Source: Streptomyces sp. (GTDB taxonomy: Bacteria; Actinomycetota; Actinomycetes; Streptomycetales; Streptomycetaceae). From it: a DNA stretch of 36,349 bases. Each line of letters opens with the position of its first letter. Position 1 is the first letter of the stretch. The DNA lies in the NCBI RefSeq assembly GCF_031181555.1, contig NZ_JAPSKQ010000053.1, positions 1-36,349 on the forward strand. Direction: 5' to 3'. Positions 6,993 to 13,941 of the stretch are shown here, piece by piece. The notes beneath the pieces are model-generated. The model made no database searches, had not been told where the DNA came from, and saw only the letters and a program-made list of their open reading frames with translations. Made by a program: the position numbers and the translations under genes.

Positions 6993-7442
6993 ATGTCCAC
7001 GCACGTCAAGAAGCCCGGCTGGTTCACCGTCAACGTCCTCAACCGCCTCGTCGCGTGGCTGACCCGCCGCGGACTCAGCGTCCGGGGGTCGCGGGTGCTC
7101 GCCGTGCGCGGCCGCAAGAGCGGGCAGTGGCGGACGACCCCGGTCAACCTCCTCACCGTGCACGGCGAGCAGTACCTCGTCGCGCCGCGCGGCCACGTCC
7201 AGTGGACCCGCAACATGCGCGTGGCCGGCGGCGGCGAACTGCACCTGGGCGGGAACGTGGAGGTCTTCACCGCCGCCGAGGTGGCCGACGACGACAAGCC
7301 GCCGCTGCTGCGCGCCTACCTCGAGCGGTGGAAGGCGGAGGTCGGGGTCTTCTTCGACGGAGTCGGCCCCGACTCCTCCGACGACGAACTGCGCCGCATC
7401 ACCCCCGACCACCCGGTCTTCCGGATCACGGTCAGGAGCTGA
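6993..7442 (+). CDS. nitroreductase-family deazaflavin (F420)-dependent oxidoreductase
   Basis: This 149-residue protein of the split-barrel Ddn/FDOR-A type has the cofactor signature VRGRKSGQWRTTPVNLL (about 36-52) and the matching EQYLVAPRGHVQWTRNMR stretch (about 57-74) that surrounds the F420 phosphate and deazaflavin. Such enzymes use reduced F420 to reduce quinones, enones or nitro compounds and are cytosolic or membrane-associated. ATG 6993 is the first start after the operator array; the GGGGGT upstream is a weak ribosome site. It is divergent from the TetR gene and very probably its main target. Its last 11 bases overlap the convergent geranylgeranyl-reductase-type gene. The substrate is unknown. 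Confidence 0.85.
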   Translation: MSTHVKKPGWFTVNVLNRLVAWLTRRGLSVRGSRVLAVRGRKSGQWRTTPVNLLTVHGEQYLVAPRGHVQWTRNMRVAGGGELHLGGNVEVFTAAEVADDDKPPLLRAYLERWKAEVGVFFDGVGPDSSDDELRRITPDHPVFRITVRS

Positions 7443-8664
7443 CCTCGTCACCGGCGGGGCGCCGGTCCAGTGCCAGCAGCGCGCGGTGGGCCATCGGGTG
7501 GGTGCGGACCAGCTCGCCGAGCGTCGTCGAGCCCTGAGTGATGTCCTTGAACGCCTTCCAGGCTGGGCGGAAACCGGTGAGGACCGCGTGGAACACCCCG
7601 GGGCGCCGCTCGAACGCCGCGAGCATCCGCTTGCCGACACTCATCTCCACGCCGAGGCCCGCCTTGACGGCGAAGGCGTAGTTCAGCGCCTGCCGGCGCG
7701 TGTCCACGGCGTCGTGCGCCTCGGCGATCCGTACCGCCCACTCCCCCGCCAGCCGGCCCGAGCGCAGCGCGAAGGAGATGCCCTCGCGGGTCCACGGCTC
7801 CAGCAGCCCGGCCGCGTCCCCGCACACCAGCACCCGCCCGCGCGACAGCGGCGAGTCGTCGGCGCGGCAGCGGGTCAGGTGGCCGGAGGAGATGCTCGGT
7901 TCGAATCCGGCGAGGCCGAGCCGCCCGATGAAGTCCTCCAAGTACCGCTTGGTCGCGGCGCCTTCCCCGCGCCGCGAGATCACGCCGACGGTCAGCGTGT
8001 CGCCCTTGGGGAACACCCAGCCGTAACTGCCGGGCATGGGGCCCCAGTCGATGAGCACCCGGCCCTTCCAGTCCTCGGCGACGGTCTCCGGCACCGGGAT
8101 CTCCGCCTCGAGGCCCAGATCGACCTGGTCGACCTTGACCCCGACGTGTGCTCCTATCCGGCCCGCGCTGCCGTCCGCGCCGACGACGGCCCGCGCGAGC
8201 ACCGTCTCGCCGCCCTGCAGCACGAGGGCGACCGTGCGCCGGTCCGGTACGGCCGAGCCGTGCTGCTCGACCCGCTGCACGGTGACGCCGGTGCGCAGCT
8301 CGGCGCCCGCCTTCTGCGCGTGCTCCACCAGCTGCTGGTCGAACTCGGGCCGGTTGATCAGCCCGAACAGCATCTGCCGGGAGCGGCGGGTGCGGCTGAA
8401 GCGGCCGTTGTGGGAGAACGTCACCGCGTGCACCCGGTCCTTCAACGGAAGCTCGAAGCCGGGCGGGAGCGCGTCGCGCGAGGGACCGATGATGCCGCCG
8501 CCACAGGTTTTGTAGCGCGGCAGCTCCGCCTTCTCCAGCAACAGCACACGCCGCCCCGCGACCGCCGCCGCGTAGGCGGCCGAGGCCCCCGCGGGTCCCG
8601 CGCCCACCACGACGACGTCCCACACCTGCCGCACGTCGTCCGCCGAAGAATTCTCGCTGCTCAC
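7432..8664 (-). CDS. geranylgeranyl reductase family FAD-dependent oxidoreductase
   Basis: This 410-residue flavoprotein has the Rossmann FAD motif VVVVGAGPAGASAA at 17-30. A CGGGIIGPSRDALP segment follows at about 54-67, characteristic of the geranylgeranyl reductase/FixC group. The second FAD motif, VLVCGDAAGLLEPWTREGI, lies at about 271-289. These enzymes saturate isoprenoid chains (menaquinone side chain, archaeal-type lipids, carotenoid-like precursors). In actinomycetes the likely substrate class is a polyprenyl or menaquinone, but this cannot be read here. The GTG start at 8664 has GGAG 12 bases upstream. The gene is transcribed alone. No prenyltransferase or ETF gene is adjacent, although etfBA lies 9 kb away. 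Confidence 0.85.
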   Translation of the reverse strand: MSSENSSADDVRQVWDVVVVGAGPAGASAAYAAAVAGRRVLLLEKAELPRYKTCGGGIIGPSRDALPPGFELPLKDRVHAVTFSHNGRFSRTRRSRQMLFGLINRPEFDQQLVEHAQKAGAELRTGVTVQRVEQHGSAVPDRRTVALVLQGGETVLARAVVGADGSAGRIGAHVGVKVDQVDLGLEAEIPVPETVAEDWKGRVLIDWGPMPGSYGWVFPKGDTLTVGVISRRGEGAATKRYLEDFIGRLGLAGFEPSISSGHLTRCRADDSPLSRGRVLVCGDAAGLLEPWTREGISFALRSGRLAGEWAVRIAEAHDAVDTRRQALNYAFAVKAGLGVEMSVGKRMLAAFERRPGVFHAVLTGFRPAWKAFKDITQGSTTLGELVRTHPMAHRALLALDRRPAGDEVSS

Positions 8665-8695
8665 GATGGTCTACTGCTCCCGATCAGCCGCCTGC

Positions 8696-8736
8696 CTCCC
8701 CCAAGCTCCCGGCGTCGCCCGAGCAGGGGGTACCCC
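8696..8736. repeat. small palindromic interspersed repeat, intergenic copy
   Basis: This 41-base element starts CTCCCCCAAGCTC, has an imperfect GC-rich stem (GCTC paired with CGAGC), and ends GCAGGGGGTACCCC. It is related to the copy inside the GDPD gene at 27360-27396, sharing the CTCCCCC start, the CGAGC core, and the run of G followed by xACCCC. I know this as a frequent interspersed repeat in streptomycete genomes. It lies 32 bases upstream of the flavoprotein start codon. Confidence 0.65.
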
Positions 8737-8840
8737 ATCTGTCCCTCGCATCCTACGGCGGCGATCACCGCAGGCCGCTGTGGGAGGATCGGCCGCGTGA
8801 GTGCCCCCGTACAACGGGCCCTCGCACACGCCGCACGATC

Positions 8841-8864
8841 CTCGCGTACACAGGGGTACGCGAG
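8841..8864. promoter_or_regulatory. perfect inverted repeat upstream of the M20 dipeptidase
   Basis: CTCGCGTAC and GTACGCGAG form a perfect 9-bp inverted repeat around ACAGGG, ending 33 bases before the dipeptidase ATG. It could be a regulator site or an mRNA leader hairpin. No sigma-B -35 partner lies at the right distance from the embedded GGGTAC. Confidence 0.5.
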
Positions 8865-8897
8865 GAGTACAACGTCGCACCCACAAGGAGCGTGCCC

Positions 8898-10259
8898 ATG
8901 TCGTCGCATCCGGTCGCCCTCACCGTCGCCTCGCTGATGCCCCGGGCGAAGGAGGAGCTCGCCGAACTGGTGGCCTTCAAGTCGGTGGCGGACTTCGACC
9001 AGTTCCCGCGCGAGGAGAGCGAGGGCGCCGCGCGCTGGATCGCGGACGCGCTCACCGCCGAGGGCTTCCAGGACGTGGCCCTGCTCGACACCCCGGACGG
9101 CACCCAGTCGGTGTACGGCTACCTGCCCGGCCCCGAGGGCGCGAAGACCGTGCTCCTGTACGCGCACTACGACGTGCAGCCGCCGCTGGACGAGGCCGCC
9201 TGGACCACCCCGCCCTTCGAACTGACCGAGCGGGACGGCCGCTGGTACGGGCGCGGGGCCGCCGACTGCAAGGGCGGCGTGGTCATGCACCTGCTGGCGC
9301 TGCGCGCGCTGAAGGCCAACGGCGGCATCCCCGTGCACGTCAAGGTCATCGTCGAGGGCTCGGAGGAGCAGGGCACCGGCGGCCTGGAGCGGTACGCCGA
9401 GGACCACCCCGAGCTGCTGGAGGCCGACACCGTCGTCATCGGCGACGCGGGCAACTTCCGCGCCGGTCTGCCGACGGTCACCTCCATCCTGCGCGGTATG
9501 ACGCTCGTCCGGGTGCGGATCGACACCCTGGAGGGCAACCTGCACTCCGGCCAGTTCGGTGGTGCCGCGCCCGACGCGCTGGCCGCGCTCGTCCGCGTCC
9601 TGGACTCGCTGCGCGCCGAGGACGGCACCACGACCGTCGACGGGCTGACCGGCGACGCCTCCTGGGACGGACTGCAGTACGACGACGAGCAGTTCCGCAA
9701 GGACGCGAAGGTGCTCGACGGCGTGGAGCTGATCGGCTCCGGCACGGTCGCCGACCGCATCTGGGCGCGCCCGGCGGTCACCGTGCTCGGCATCGACTGC
9801 CCGTCGGTGGCCAATGCCACGCCGTCCGTCCAGGCGAGTGCCCGCGCGCTGATCAGCCTGCGGGTGCCGCCGGGGACGGACGCGGCCGAGGCGACCAAGC
9901 TGCTGCAGGCGCACCTGGAGACGCACACGCCCTGGGGCGCGCGGGTGAGCACCGAACAGGTCGGTCAGGGGCAGGCGTTCCGCGCGGACACCACCAGCCC
10001 GGCCTACCGGGCGATGGCCGACGCGATGGCGGTGGCGTACCCGGGCCAGGAGATGCAGTACGCCGGCCAGGGCGGCTCCATCCCGCTGTGCAACACCCTC
10101 GCCTCCCTCTACCCGCGGGCGGAGATCCTGCTCATCGGTCTGAGCGAGCCGGAGGCCCGGATCCACGCGGCGAACGAGAGCGTGTCCCCCGACGAACTGG
10201 AGCGGCTGTCGGTCGCGGAGGCGCTGTTCCTGCGCAACTACGCGTCCGGCGCGAGCTGA
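8898..10259 (+). CDS. M20 family dipeptidase
   Basis: This 453-residue cytosolic zinc peptidase of the M20 clan is of the dipeptidase/carboxypeptidase G2-like type. Metal and catalytic residues are readable: His90 and Asp92 in LLYAHYDVQPP, the bridging Asp123 in GRGAADCKGG, the catalytic Glu156-Glu157 in VEGSEEQGTGG, Asp183 in VIGDAGN, and a C-terminal His in EARIHAANE. The lid domain lies around 200-320 (TLEGNLHSGQFGGAAPDAL, with the lid His). It cleaves dipeptides or N-acyl amino acids; the exact substrate is unknown. ATG 8898 is preferred over GTG 8892, because AAGGAG at 8885-8890 lies seven bases before the ATG and only one before the GTG. It is followed by GC-rich hairpins. Confidence 0.9.
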   Translation: MSSHPVALTVASLMPRAKEELAELVAFKSVADFDQFPREESEGAARWIADALTAEGFQDVALLDTPDGTQSVYGYLPGPEGAKTVLLYAHYDVQPPLDEAAWTTPPFELTERDGRWYGRGAADCKGGVVMHLLALRALKANGGIPVHVKVIVEGSEEQGTGGLERYAEDHPELLEADTVVIGDAGNFRAGLPTVTSILRGMTLVRVRIDTLEGNLHSGQFGGAAPDALAALVRVLDSLRAEDGTTTVDGLTGDASWDGLQYDDEQFRKDAKVLDGVELIGSGTVADRIWARPAVTVLGIDCPSVANATPSVQASARALISLRVPPGTDAAEATKLLQAHLETHTPWGARVSTEQVGQGQAFRADTTSPAYRAMADAMAVAYPGQEMQYAGQGGSIPLCNTLASLYPRAEILLIGLSEPEARIHAANESVSPDELERLSVAEALFLRNYASGAS

Positions 10260-10261
10260 GC

Positions 10262-10311
10262 GCGGCGGTCCGCCGCTCTGCCCCTGGCAGAACCCCCGCC
10301 CCGGGCGGGGG
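10262..10311 (+). terminator. double GC hairpin after the dipeptidase gene
   Basis: The stem GCGGCG/CGCCGC (10262-10276) is followed by CCCCCGCC/GGCGGGGG (10293-10311, loop CCG). They lie directly behind the stop codon at 10259 and before the MBL-fold gene. Confidence 0.55.
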
Positions 10312-10331
10312 CCCGGTCCTACGGTCGTCCC

Positions 10332-11135
10332 ATGGACGTCATCGAGCTCCTCCCCCGCCTCCACCTCCTGCGCTTCCCGGTCGGCCAGGCCTACCTGTGG
10401 CGCGACGGCCCGGCCGGCGGCGCCGCGCTGACGCTGGTCGACGCCGGCCCGGCGGGTTCGGGCGCGCCGATCGCCGAGGCGCTGACCGCGCTGGGCCGGC
10501 ACCCGCGGGACGTACGCCGGATCGTCCTCACCCACTTCCACGAGGACCACGCGGGCGGCGCGGCCGAGGTGGCGGCGCTCACCGGTGCCGACGTACTGGC
10601 CCACCGGCTGGACGCGCCGCACGTGCGCGGCGAAGTCCCCGGCCCGTCGCCGGTGTTCGAGGACTGGGAGCGTCCCCTGCACGAGCAGGCGGTGCGGCTC
10701 CTGCCCCCGCCGGAATTCGAACGCCCTGCCCGGGTCACGGAGTTGTCCGACGGTGACGTCCTCGACCTGGGCGGCGGGGCGCACGTCGTGCACGTGCCGG
10801 GGCACACGCACGGCAGCATCGCGCTCCATCTGCCCCGGCACGGCGTGCTGTTCACCGGGGACACGGTCGCCGCCTCGCCCGTGGACGGCACCGTGATGCC
10901 GGGCGTGTTCAACCTCGACCGGCACCAGGTGCTCGCCGCCTGCCACCGGCTGGCCGCTCTCGACGCGGAGGTGGCCTGCTTCGGCCACGGCGCTCCGGTG
11001 CTCGCCCGGGCGGCGCGGGCGCTGCGCGCGGCGGCGACCGCGGCGGAGGCGGACGACGCGGGGGTGGACGCCGCGGACACGGATGGGGCGGACACGGGCG
11101 ATGCGGCGGCGGACGTGGCGGAGACGGGCCGCTGA
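10332..11135 (+). CDS. MBL-fold metallo-hydrolase
   Basis: This 267-residue metallo-beta-lactamase-fold hydrolase has the first metal motif HFHEDHAGG (His68, His70, Asp72, His73). A further His comes from VPGHTHGSIALH (about 156-167), the Asp from LFTGDTVA (about 176-183), and the last His from CFGHGAP (about 220). It resembles the glyoxalase II/quinolone-response group of soluble hydrolases. The substrate is unknown. The last 35 residues are a low-complexity Asp/Ala/Thr tail that is not part of the fold. ATG 10332 sits six bases after TACGGT (10320-10325), so the message may be leaderless. It converges on the TmrB-Nudix gene, with a shared repeat-containing hairpin between them. Confidence 0.85.
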   Translation: MDVIELLPRLHLLRFPVGQAYLWRDGPAGGAALTLVDAGPAGSGAPIAEALTALGRHPRDVRRIVLTHFHEDHAGGAAEVAALTGADVLAHRLDAPHVRGEVPGPSPVFEDWERPLHEQAVRLLPPPEFERPARVTELSDGDVLDLGGGAHVVHVPGHTHGSIALHLPRHGVLFTGDTVAASPVDGTVMPGVFNLDRHQVLAACHRLAALDAEVACFGHGAPVLARAARALRAAATAAEADDAGVDAADTDGADTGDAAADVAETGR

Positions 11136-11143
11136 CCGACGGT

Positions 11144-11191
11144 CGCAGGCCCGGCGCGGCCTGCGAGGTCCGTGGCCCGGCGCGGCCTGCG
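11144..11191. terminator. bidirectional hairpin with 18-bp direct repeat
   Basis: CGCAGGCC and GGCCTGCG form an 8-bp stem (11144-11165, loop CGGCGC). The segment GGCCCGGCGCGGCCTGCG occurs twice, at 11148-11165 and 11174-11191. It lies between two convergent genes (stops at 11135 and 11213), so a shared terminator is likely. Confidence 0.55.
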
Positions 11192-11212
11192 GGACCGGCC
11201 GGGGCCCCGCGC

Positions 11213-12253
11213 TCATCCGACCGGCACCCCGGCCTCCAGATACATCGCCTTTCCGCGTTCCCGCGCCCGCAGCGCCCGGCGCAGCCGCTGGTAGCGGACC
11301 GGCGGCAGCAGCTCGGCGGCCTCCGCCTCGGAGACGAAGCGCCAGTCGCGCAGTTCGGGTCCGGGCAGCAGCAGCCGTCCGGCGTCCGCGGAGTCGAGAC
11401 GGCCGCCGTCGAAGAGCAGACGCAGGCCGCCGAATCCCGGCGGCGCGGGCGGCTCCCAGTCGACGACGAGCAGCGCCGGTACGTCGTCGAGGCGGATCCC
11501 GGTCTCCTCGGCGACCTCGCGCATGCCCGCGCGTGCGGGTGCCTCCCCGCGTTCCACGACCCCGCCCGGGAACTCCCAGCCCGCCTTGTAGGTCGGGTCG
11601 ACGAGCAGCACCCGGTCCTGCTCGTCGAACAGGAGGACCCCGGCGGCGACGGTCTCGGCGGTGGGCTCGGGCGTCTGCACGATGTCGCAGGCGGGCACCG
11701 CCCCGCTGCCGACCGCCTCGGCGATCCGCAGGGCGGTGTCGTACGGGGTCAGGGCACCGGTGTCGATCGGGTAGGCGTCGGCGGTGAGCCAGGAGGCGAG
11801 GGCGGACTTGTACGGCTCGATGTGATCGTAGGACCACTGCCGGACGCGCAGCTCGCCGTCGGGCAGGTCCCGCGGGACGTCACGGCCGGCTATGCGCTCC
11901 CGCAGGATCGTTTCCGCCGGGGCGAGGAGGACGTGCCGGACCGGGATCCGGCGGGCGGCGAGGCCGCCGAAGATCTCGTCGCGGTACTCCTGGCGCAGCA
12001 GGGTCATGGGGACCACGAGGGTCCCGCCGAGCTCGGCGAGCATCGCTGCCGCCGTGTCGATCACGAGTCGTCGCCAGATCGGGAGGTCCTGGAAGTCACC
12101 GACCTCGGCGAGGTGTTTGGGCGGCAGCAGACGGCCCAGCGCTCCGCCGATGACCTCGGGGTCGAAGAGCGTGCTGTTCGGGATCAGCTCGATCAGTTCG
12201 CGTGCGGTGGTGGTCTTCCCCGCACCGAACGCGCCGTTGATCCAGACGATCAC
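11213..12253 (-). CDS. TmrB-like ATP-binding protein fused to a Nudix hydrolase
   Basis: This 346-residue two-domain protein starts MIVWINGAFGAGKTTTAREL, closely matching the start of Bacillus TmrB (tunicamycin resistance). It has a Walker A at 7-15 and the family segments LFDPEVIGGALGRLLPP (29-45) and GGTLVVPMTLLRQEY (76-90); this kinase-like domain runs to about 185. A Nudix domain follows at about 200-340. Its complete Nudix box is at 231-253, with Gly231, Glu237, Arg245, Glu246, Glu249, Glu250 and Gly252 all in place. The first domain probably binds or phosphorylates a small molecule; the second should cleave a nucleoside-diphosphate-linked compound. GTG 12253 is preferred because the 28 upstream residues are not TmrB-like and GGGGG precedes it. 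Both halves look intact and active. Confidence 0.82.
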   Translation of the reverse strand: MIVWINGAFGAGKTTTARELIELIPNSTLFDPEVIGGALGRLLPPKHLAEVGDFQDLPIWRRLVIDTAAAMLAELGGTLVVPMTLLRQEYRDEIFGGLAARRIPVRHVLLAPAETILRERIAGRDVPRDLPDGELRVRQWSYDHIEPYKSALASWLTADAYPIDTGALTPYDTALRIAEAVGSGAVPACDIVQTPEPTAETVAAGVLLFDEQDRVLLVDPTYKAGWEFPGGVVERGEAPARAGMREVAEETGIRLDDVPALLVVDWEPPAPPGFGGLRLLFDGGRLDSADAGRLLLPGPELRDWRFVSEAEAAELLPPVRYQRLRRALRARERGKAMYLEAGVPVG

Positions 12254-12336
12254 GGTTCCCCCTCTTCTGTTGGCCCCCTGTGGCTTGCCCGCTCCACCCT
12301 GCCACGGAAACCAGATCCAGTTGAGAACGCATGACA

Positions 12337-12375
12337 ACGGCGCCGGCCCCCCTGGCCGAGGGGCACCGGCGCCGT
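12337..12375 (-). terminator. hairpin downstream of the small secreted protein gene
   Basis: ACGGCGCCGG (12337-12346) pairs with CCGGCGCCGT (12366-12375), and an inner CCCC/GGGG pairing closes the loop. It lies 22 bases past the minus-strand stop at 12398 and insulates that gene from the TmrB-Nudix gene. Confidence 0.65.
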
Positions 12376-12397
12376 GCGGTCCTGCCGTGGGGGCCCG

Positions 12398-12589
12398 TCA
12401 GCCCTTGTCCTCCTGGGCCCCGTCCAGGCCCAGGACGTCGTCGGCGTCGACGGCCTGGTCGAGGGTGCTGAGGGCATCGTCGGCGCCGAGGCCGCCGAGG
12501 CTTCCACCGAGCGCGTGCGAGGGGGTGACCGCCGCGACGACGAAGCCGGTGGCGAGGGAGGCGATGGCGAGCATGCTGCGCTTCTTCAT
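12398..12589 (-). CDS. small secreted protein
   Basis: This 63-residue product begins MKKRSMLAIASLATGFVVAA and then VTPSHA, a clear Sec signal peptide with cleavage expected near residue 26. The mature peptide is only about 37 residues, starts Gly/Leu-rich (LGGSLGGLGADD), and is then acidic (DQAVDADDVLGLDGAQEDKG). Small exported peptides of this shape are common in streptomycetes and often developmentally expressed. It lacks the chaplin hydrophobic repeat and Cys residues, so it is not a chaplin, and no function can be assigned. The ribosome site is weak. A strong hairpin follows the stop, which supports a real transcription unit. Confidence 0.65.
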   Translation of the reverse strand: MKKRSMLAIASLATGFVVAAVTPSHALGGSLGGLGADDALSTLDQAVDADDVLGLDGAQEDKG

Positions 12590-12751
12590 GACGGGCTCAA
12601 CTGCCGGAACGGCCCCGGGGTCACGCACGGGTTCACGCGGTCGTGCCGGGGACCGTGTCCGGCTCCGCCCCGGCGGGCCGCCCGGGCGGGCCCGGACGTT
12701 CCCGCACCCGGGCGCGGCCCCCGTGCGACGCCCGCGCCCGGCGGCCCGCGT

Positions 12752-13705
12752 TCAGACGCCCAGGGCCGCCGTGTCCGTCCGGTCGGCCAAGGCTGCCGCC
12801 GCGGCGCCCACGAGACCGGCGTCGGTGCCCATCCGCGCCGGAGTCACCGCGAGGCGCTGGACGAAGGACAGGGTGGCGTACTCGGCAAGGGCCTTGCGCA
12901 GGGGGGCGAAGAGGACCTCGCCGGCCTTGCCCACTCCCCCGCCGATCACGGCGATGTCGATCTCGACCAGGGTCGCGGTGGCCGCGATGCCGGCGGCCAG
13001 CGCCCGGGCGGCCCGTTCGAAGGAGGCGACGGCCACCGGATCCCCGGCCCGGGCGGCCGCGGCCACCGCGGCGGCGGAGGCGTCGCCGTCCGGGCCGGGA
13101 CGCCAGCCGTCGGCCAGGGCGCGGCGGGCGATGCTCGGACCGCTCGCGATGCGCTCCACGCAGCCGCGCGAGCCGCACGGACACAGGTCGCCGTCCAGGT
13201 CGACGCTGATGTGGCCGATGTGGCCCGCGTTGCCGGTCGGTCCGGGGTGCAGCCGGCCGCCCAGCACCAGACCGCCGCCGACCCCGGTCGACACGACCAT
13301 GCACAGCGCGTTGTCGTGGCCGCGGGCGGCGCCCTGCCAGTGTTCGGCCGCCGTGATCGCCACACCGTCGCCGATCAGCTCCACGGGCAGGCCCCCGGCC
13401 GCGTCCCGGACCCGGGCGACGAGCGGGTAGTCGCGCCAGCCGGGCACGTTCACCGGGCTCACCGTGCCCGCGGAGGCGTCCACGGGGCCGGCGCTGCCGA
13501 TGCCCAGGGCACGGGCGCTGCGCCACAGCGGGGACGCGTGGAGCTCGCCGAGCACGGCCTCGACCGCCCGCATCACGGTCTCCCCGTCCTCCTGCGCGGG
13601 CGTCGGCCGCTGGGCGCGGACCAGGATCCGGCCCCGGCCGTCCACCAGCGCGCCGGCGATCTTGGTGCCGCCGATGTCGAGCGCAGCCACGAGGTCGGTG
13701 TGCAT
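12752..13705 (-). CDS. ROK family sugar kinase (glucokinase-like)
   Basis: This 317-residue ROK-family protein has the N-terminal phosphate-binding motif ALDIGGTKIAGAL (8-20), the substrate region GNAGHIGH (158-165), and the ROK zinc motif CPCGSRGCVE (Cys175, Cys177, Cys182, Glu184). Asp113 in IGDGVAITAAEH occupies the catalytic-base position, though the neighbouring Asn of the usual ENDAN motif is replaced by Gly. There is no N-terminal winged helix, so it is a kinase rather than a ROK repressor. It probably phosphorylates glucose, mannose, N-acetylmannosamine or a related sugar. ATG 13705 has GGGGAGAT upstream. It is divergent from a LacI regulator, and the shared 236-base region carries two palindromes, so control by that repressor is likely. 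Confidence 0.88.
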   Translation of the reverse strand: MHTDLVAALDIGGTKIAGALVDGRGRILVRAQRPTPAQEDGETVMRAVEAVLGELHASPLWRSARALGIGSAGPVDASAGTVSPVNVPGWRDYPLVARVRDAAGGLPVELIGDGVAITAAEHWQGAARGHDNALCMVVSTGVGGGLVLGGRLHPGPTGNAGHIGHISVDLDGDLCPCGSRGCVERIASGPSIARRALADGWRPGPDGDASAAAVAAAARAGDPVAVASFERAARALAAGIAATATLVEIDIAVIGGGVGKAGEVLFAPLRKALAEYATLSFVQRLAVTPARMGTDAGLVGAAAAALADRTDTAALGV

Positions 13706-13827
13706 CAGTGTCGGATCTCCCCGTCAACCATCAGAAAACGCCCGGAAGGACCATGTGGCCAGGAGGCGGCACATGGGGCAGACAACATCCCCGGTCGCGC
13801 GGTGACGCGCGGGCCGGAGGGTGCGGT

Positions 13828-13872
13828 GGACAGTGTCCCCCGAGCCTGACAACGTTGTCCAGGCTCTATGCT
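13828..13872. promoter_or_regulatory. operator palindromes and -10 box between rok and lacI-type genes
   Basis: GGACAGTGTCC (13828-13838) and the even palindrome GACAACGTTGTC (13848-13859) lie 20 bases apart, centre to centre. The second, with a central CG, is typical of LacI-family operators. TATGCT at 13867-13872 is a good -10 for the plus strand, and CTGACA (13846-13851) overlapping the second palindrome could be its -35 (15-base spacer). The LacI-type protein probably represses itself and the ROK gene here. Confidence 0.6.
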
Positions 13873-13941
13873 CGACGCCACATCCTCATACACCCCACGG
13901 CCCCACGCACCCCCGTGGACGACAGGACAGGACACCGCACC

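Noticed and set aside
5264..8664. Biosynthetic gene cluster marked by a SARP regulator, an F420-type reductase and a geranylgeranyl-reductase-type enzyme
   Set aside because: No polyketide, peptide, terpene or other scaffold-forming enzyme is present, the genes point in different directions, and each has its own control region.
8854..8859. Sigma-B -10 box GGGTAC upstream of the dipeptidase
   Set aside because: No GNNT element lies 14-16 bases upstream; the hexamer is explained by the palindrome at 8841-8864.
8661..11837. A 1058-residue open frame on the minus strand
   Set aside because: It is the antisense shadow of the dipeptidase and MBL-fold genes, with Arg/Gly/Ala-rich translation and no domain; typical of very GC-rich DNA.
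12590..12628. Longer start for the small secreted protein
   Set aside because: The extra 13 residues precede a perfect MKKR-type signal peptide start and would bury it.
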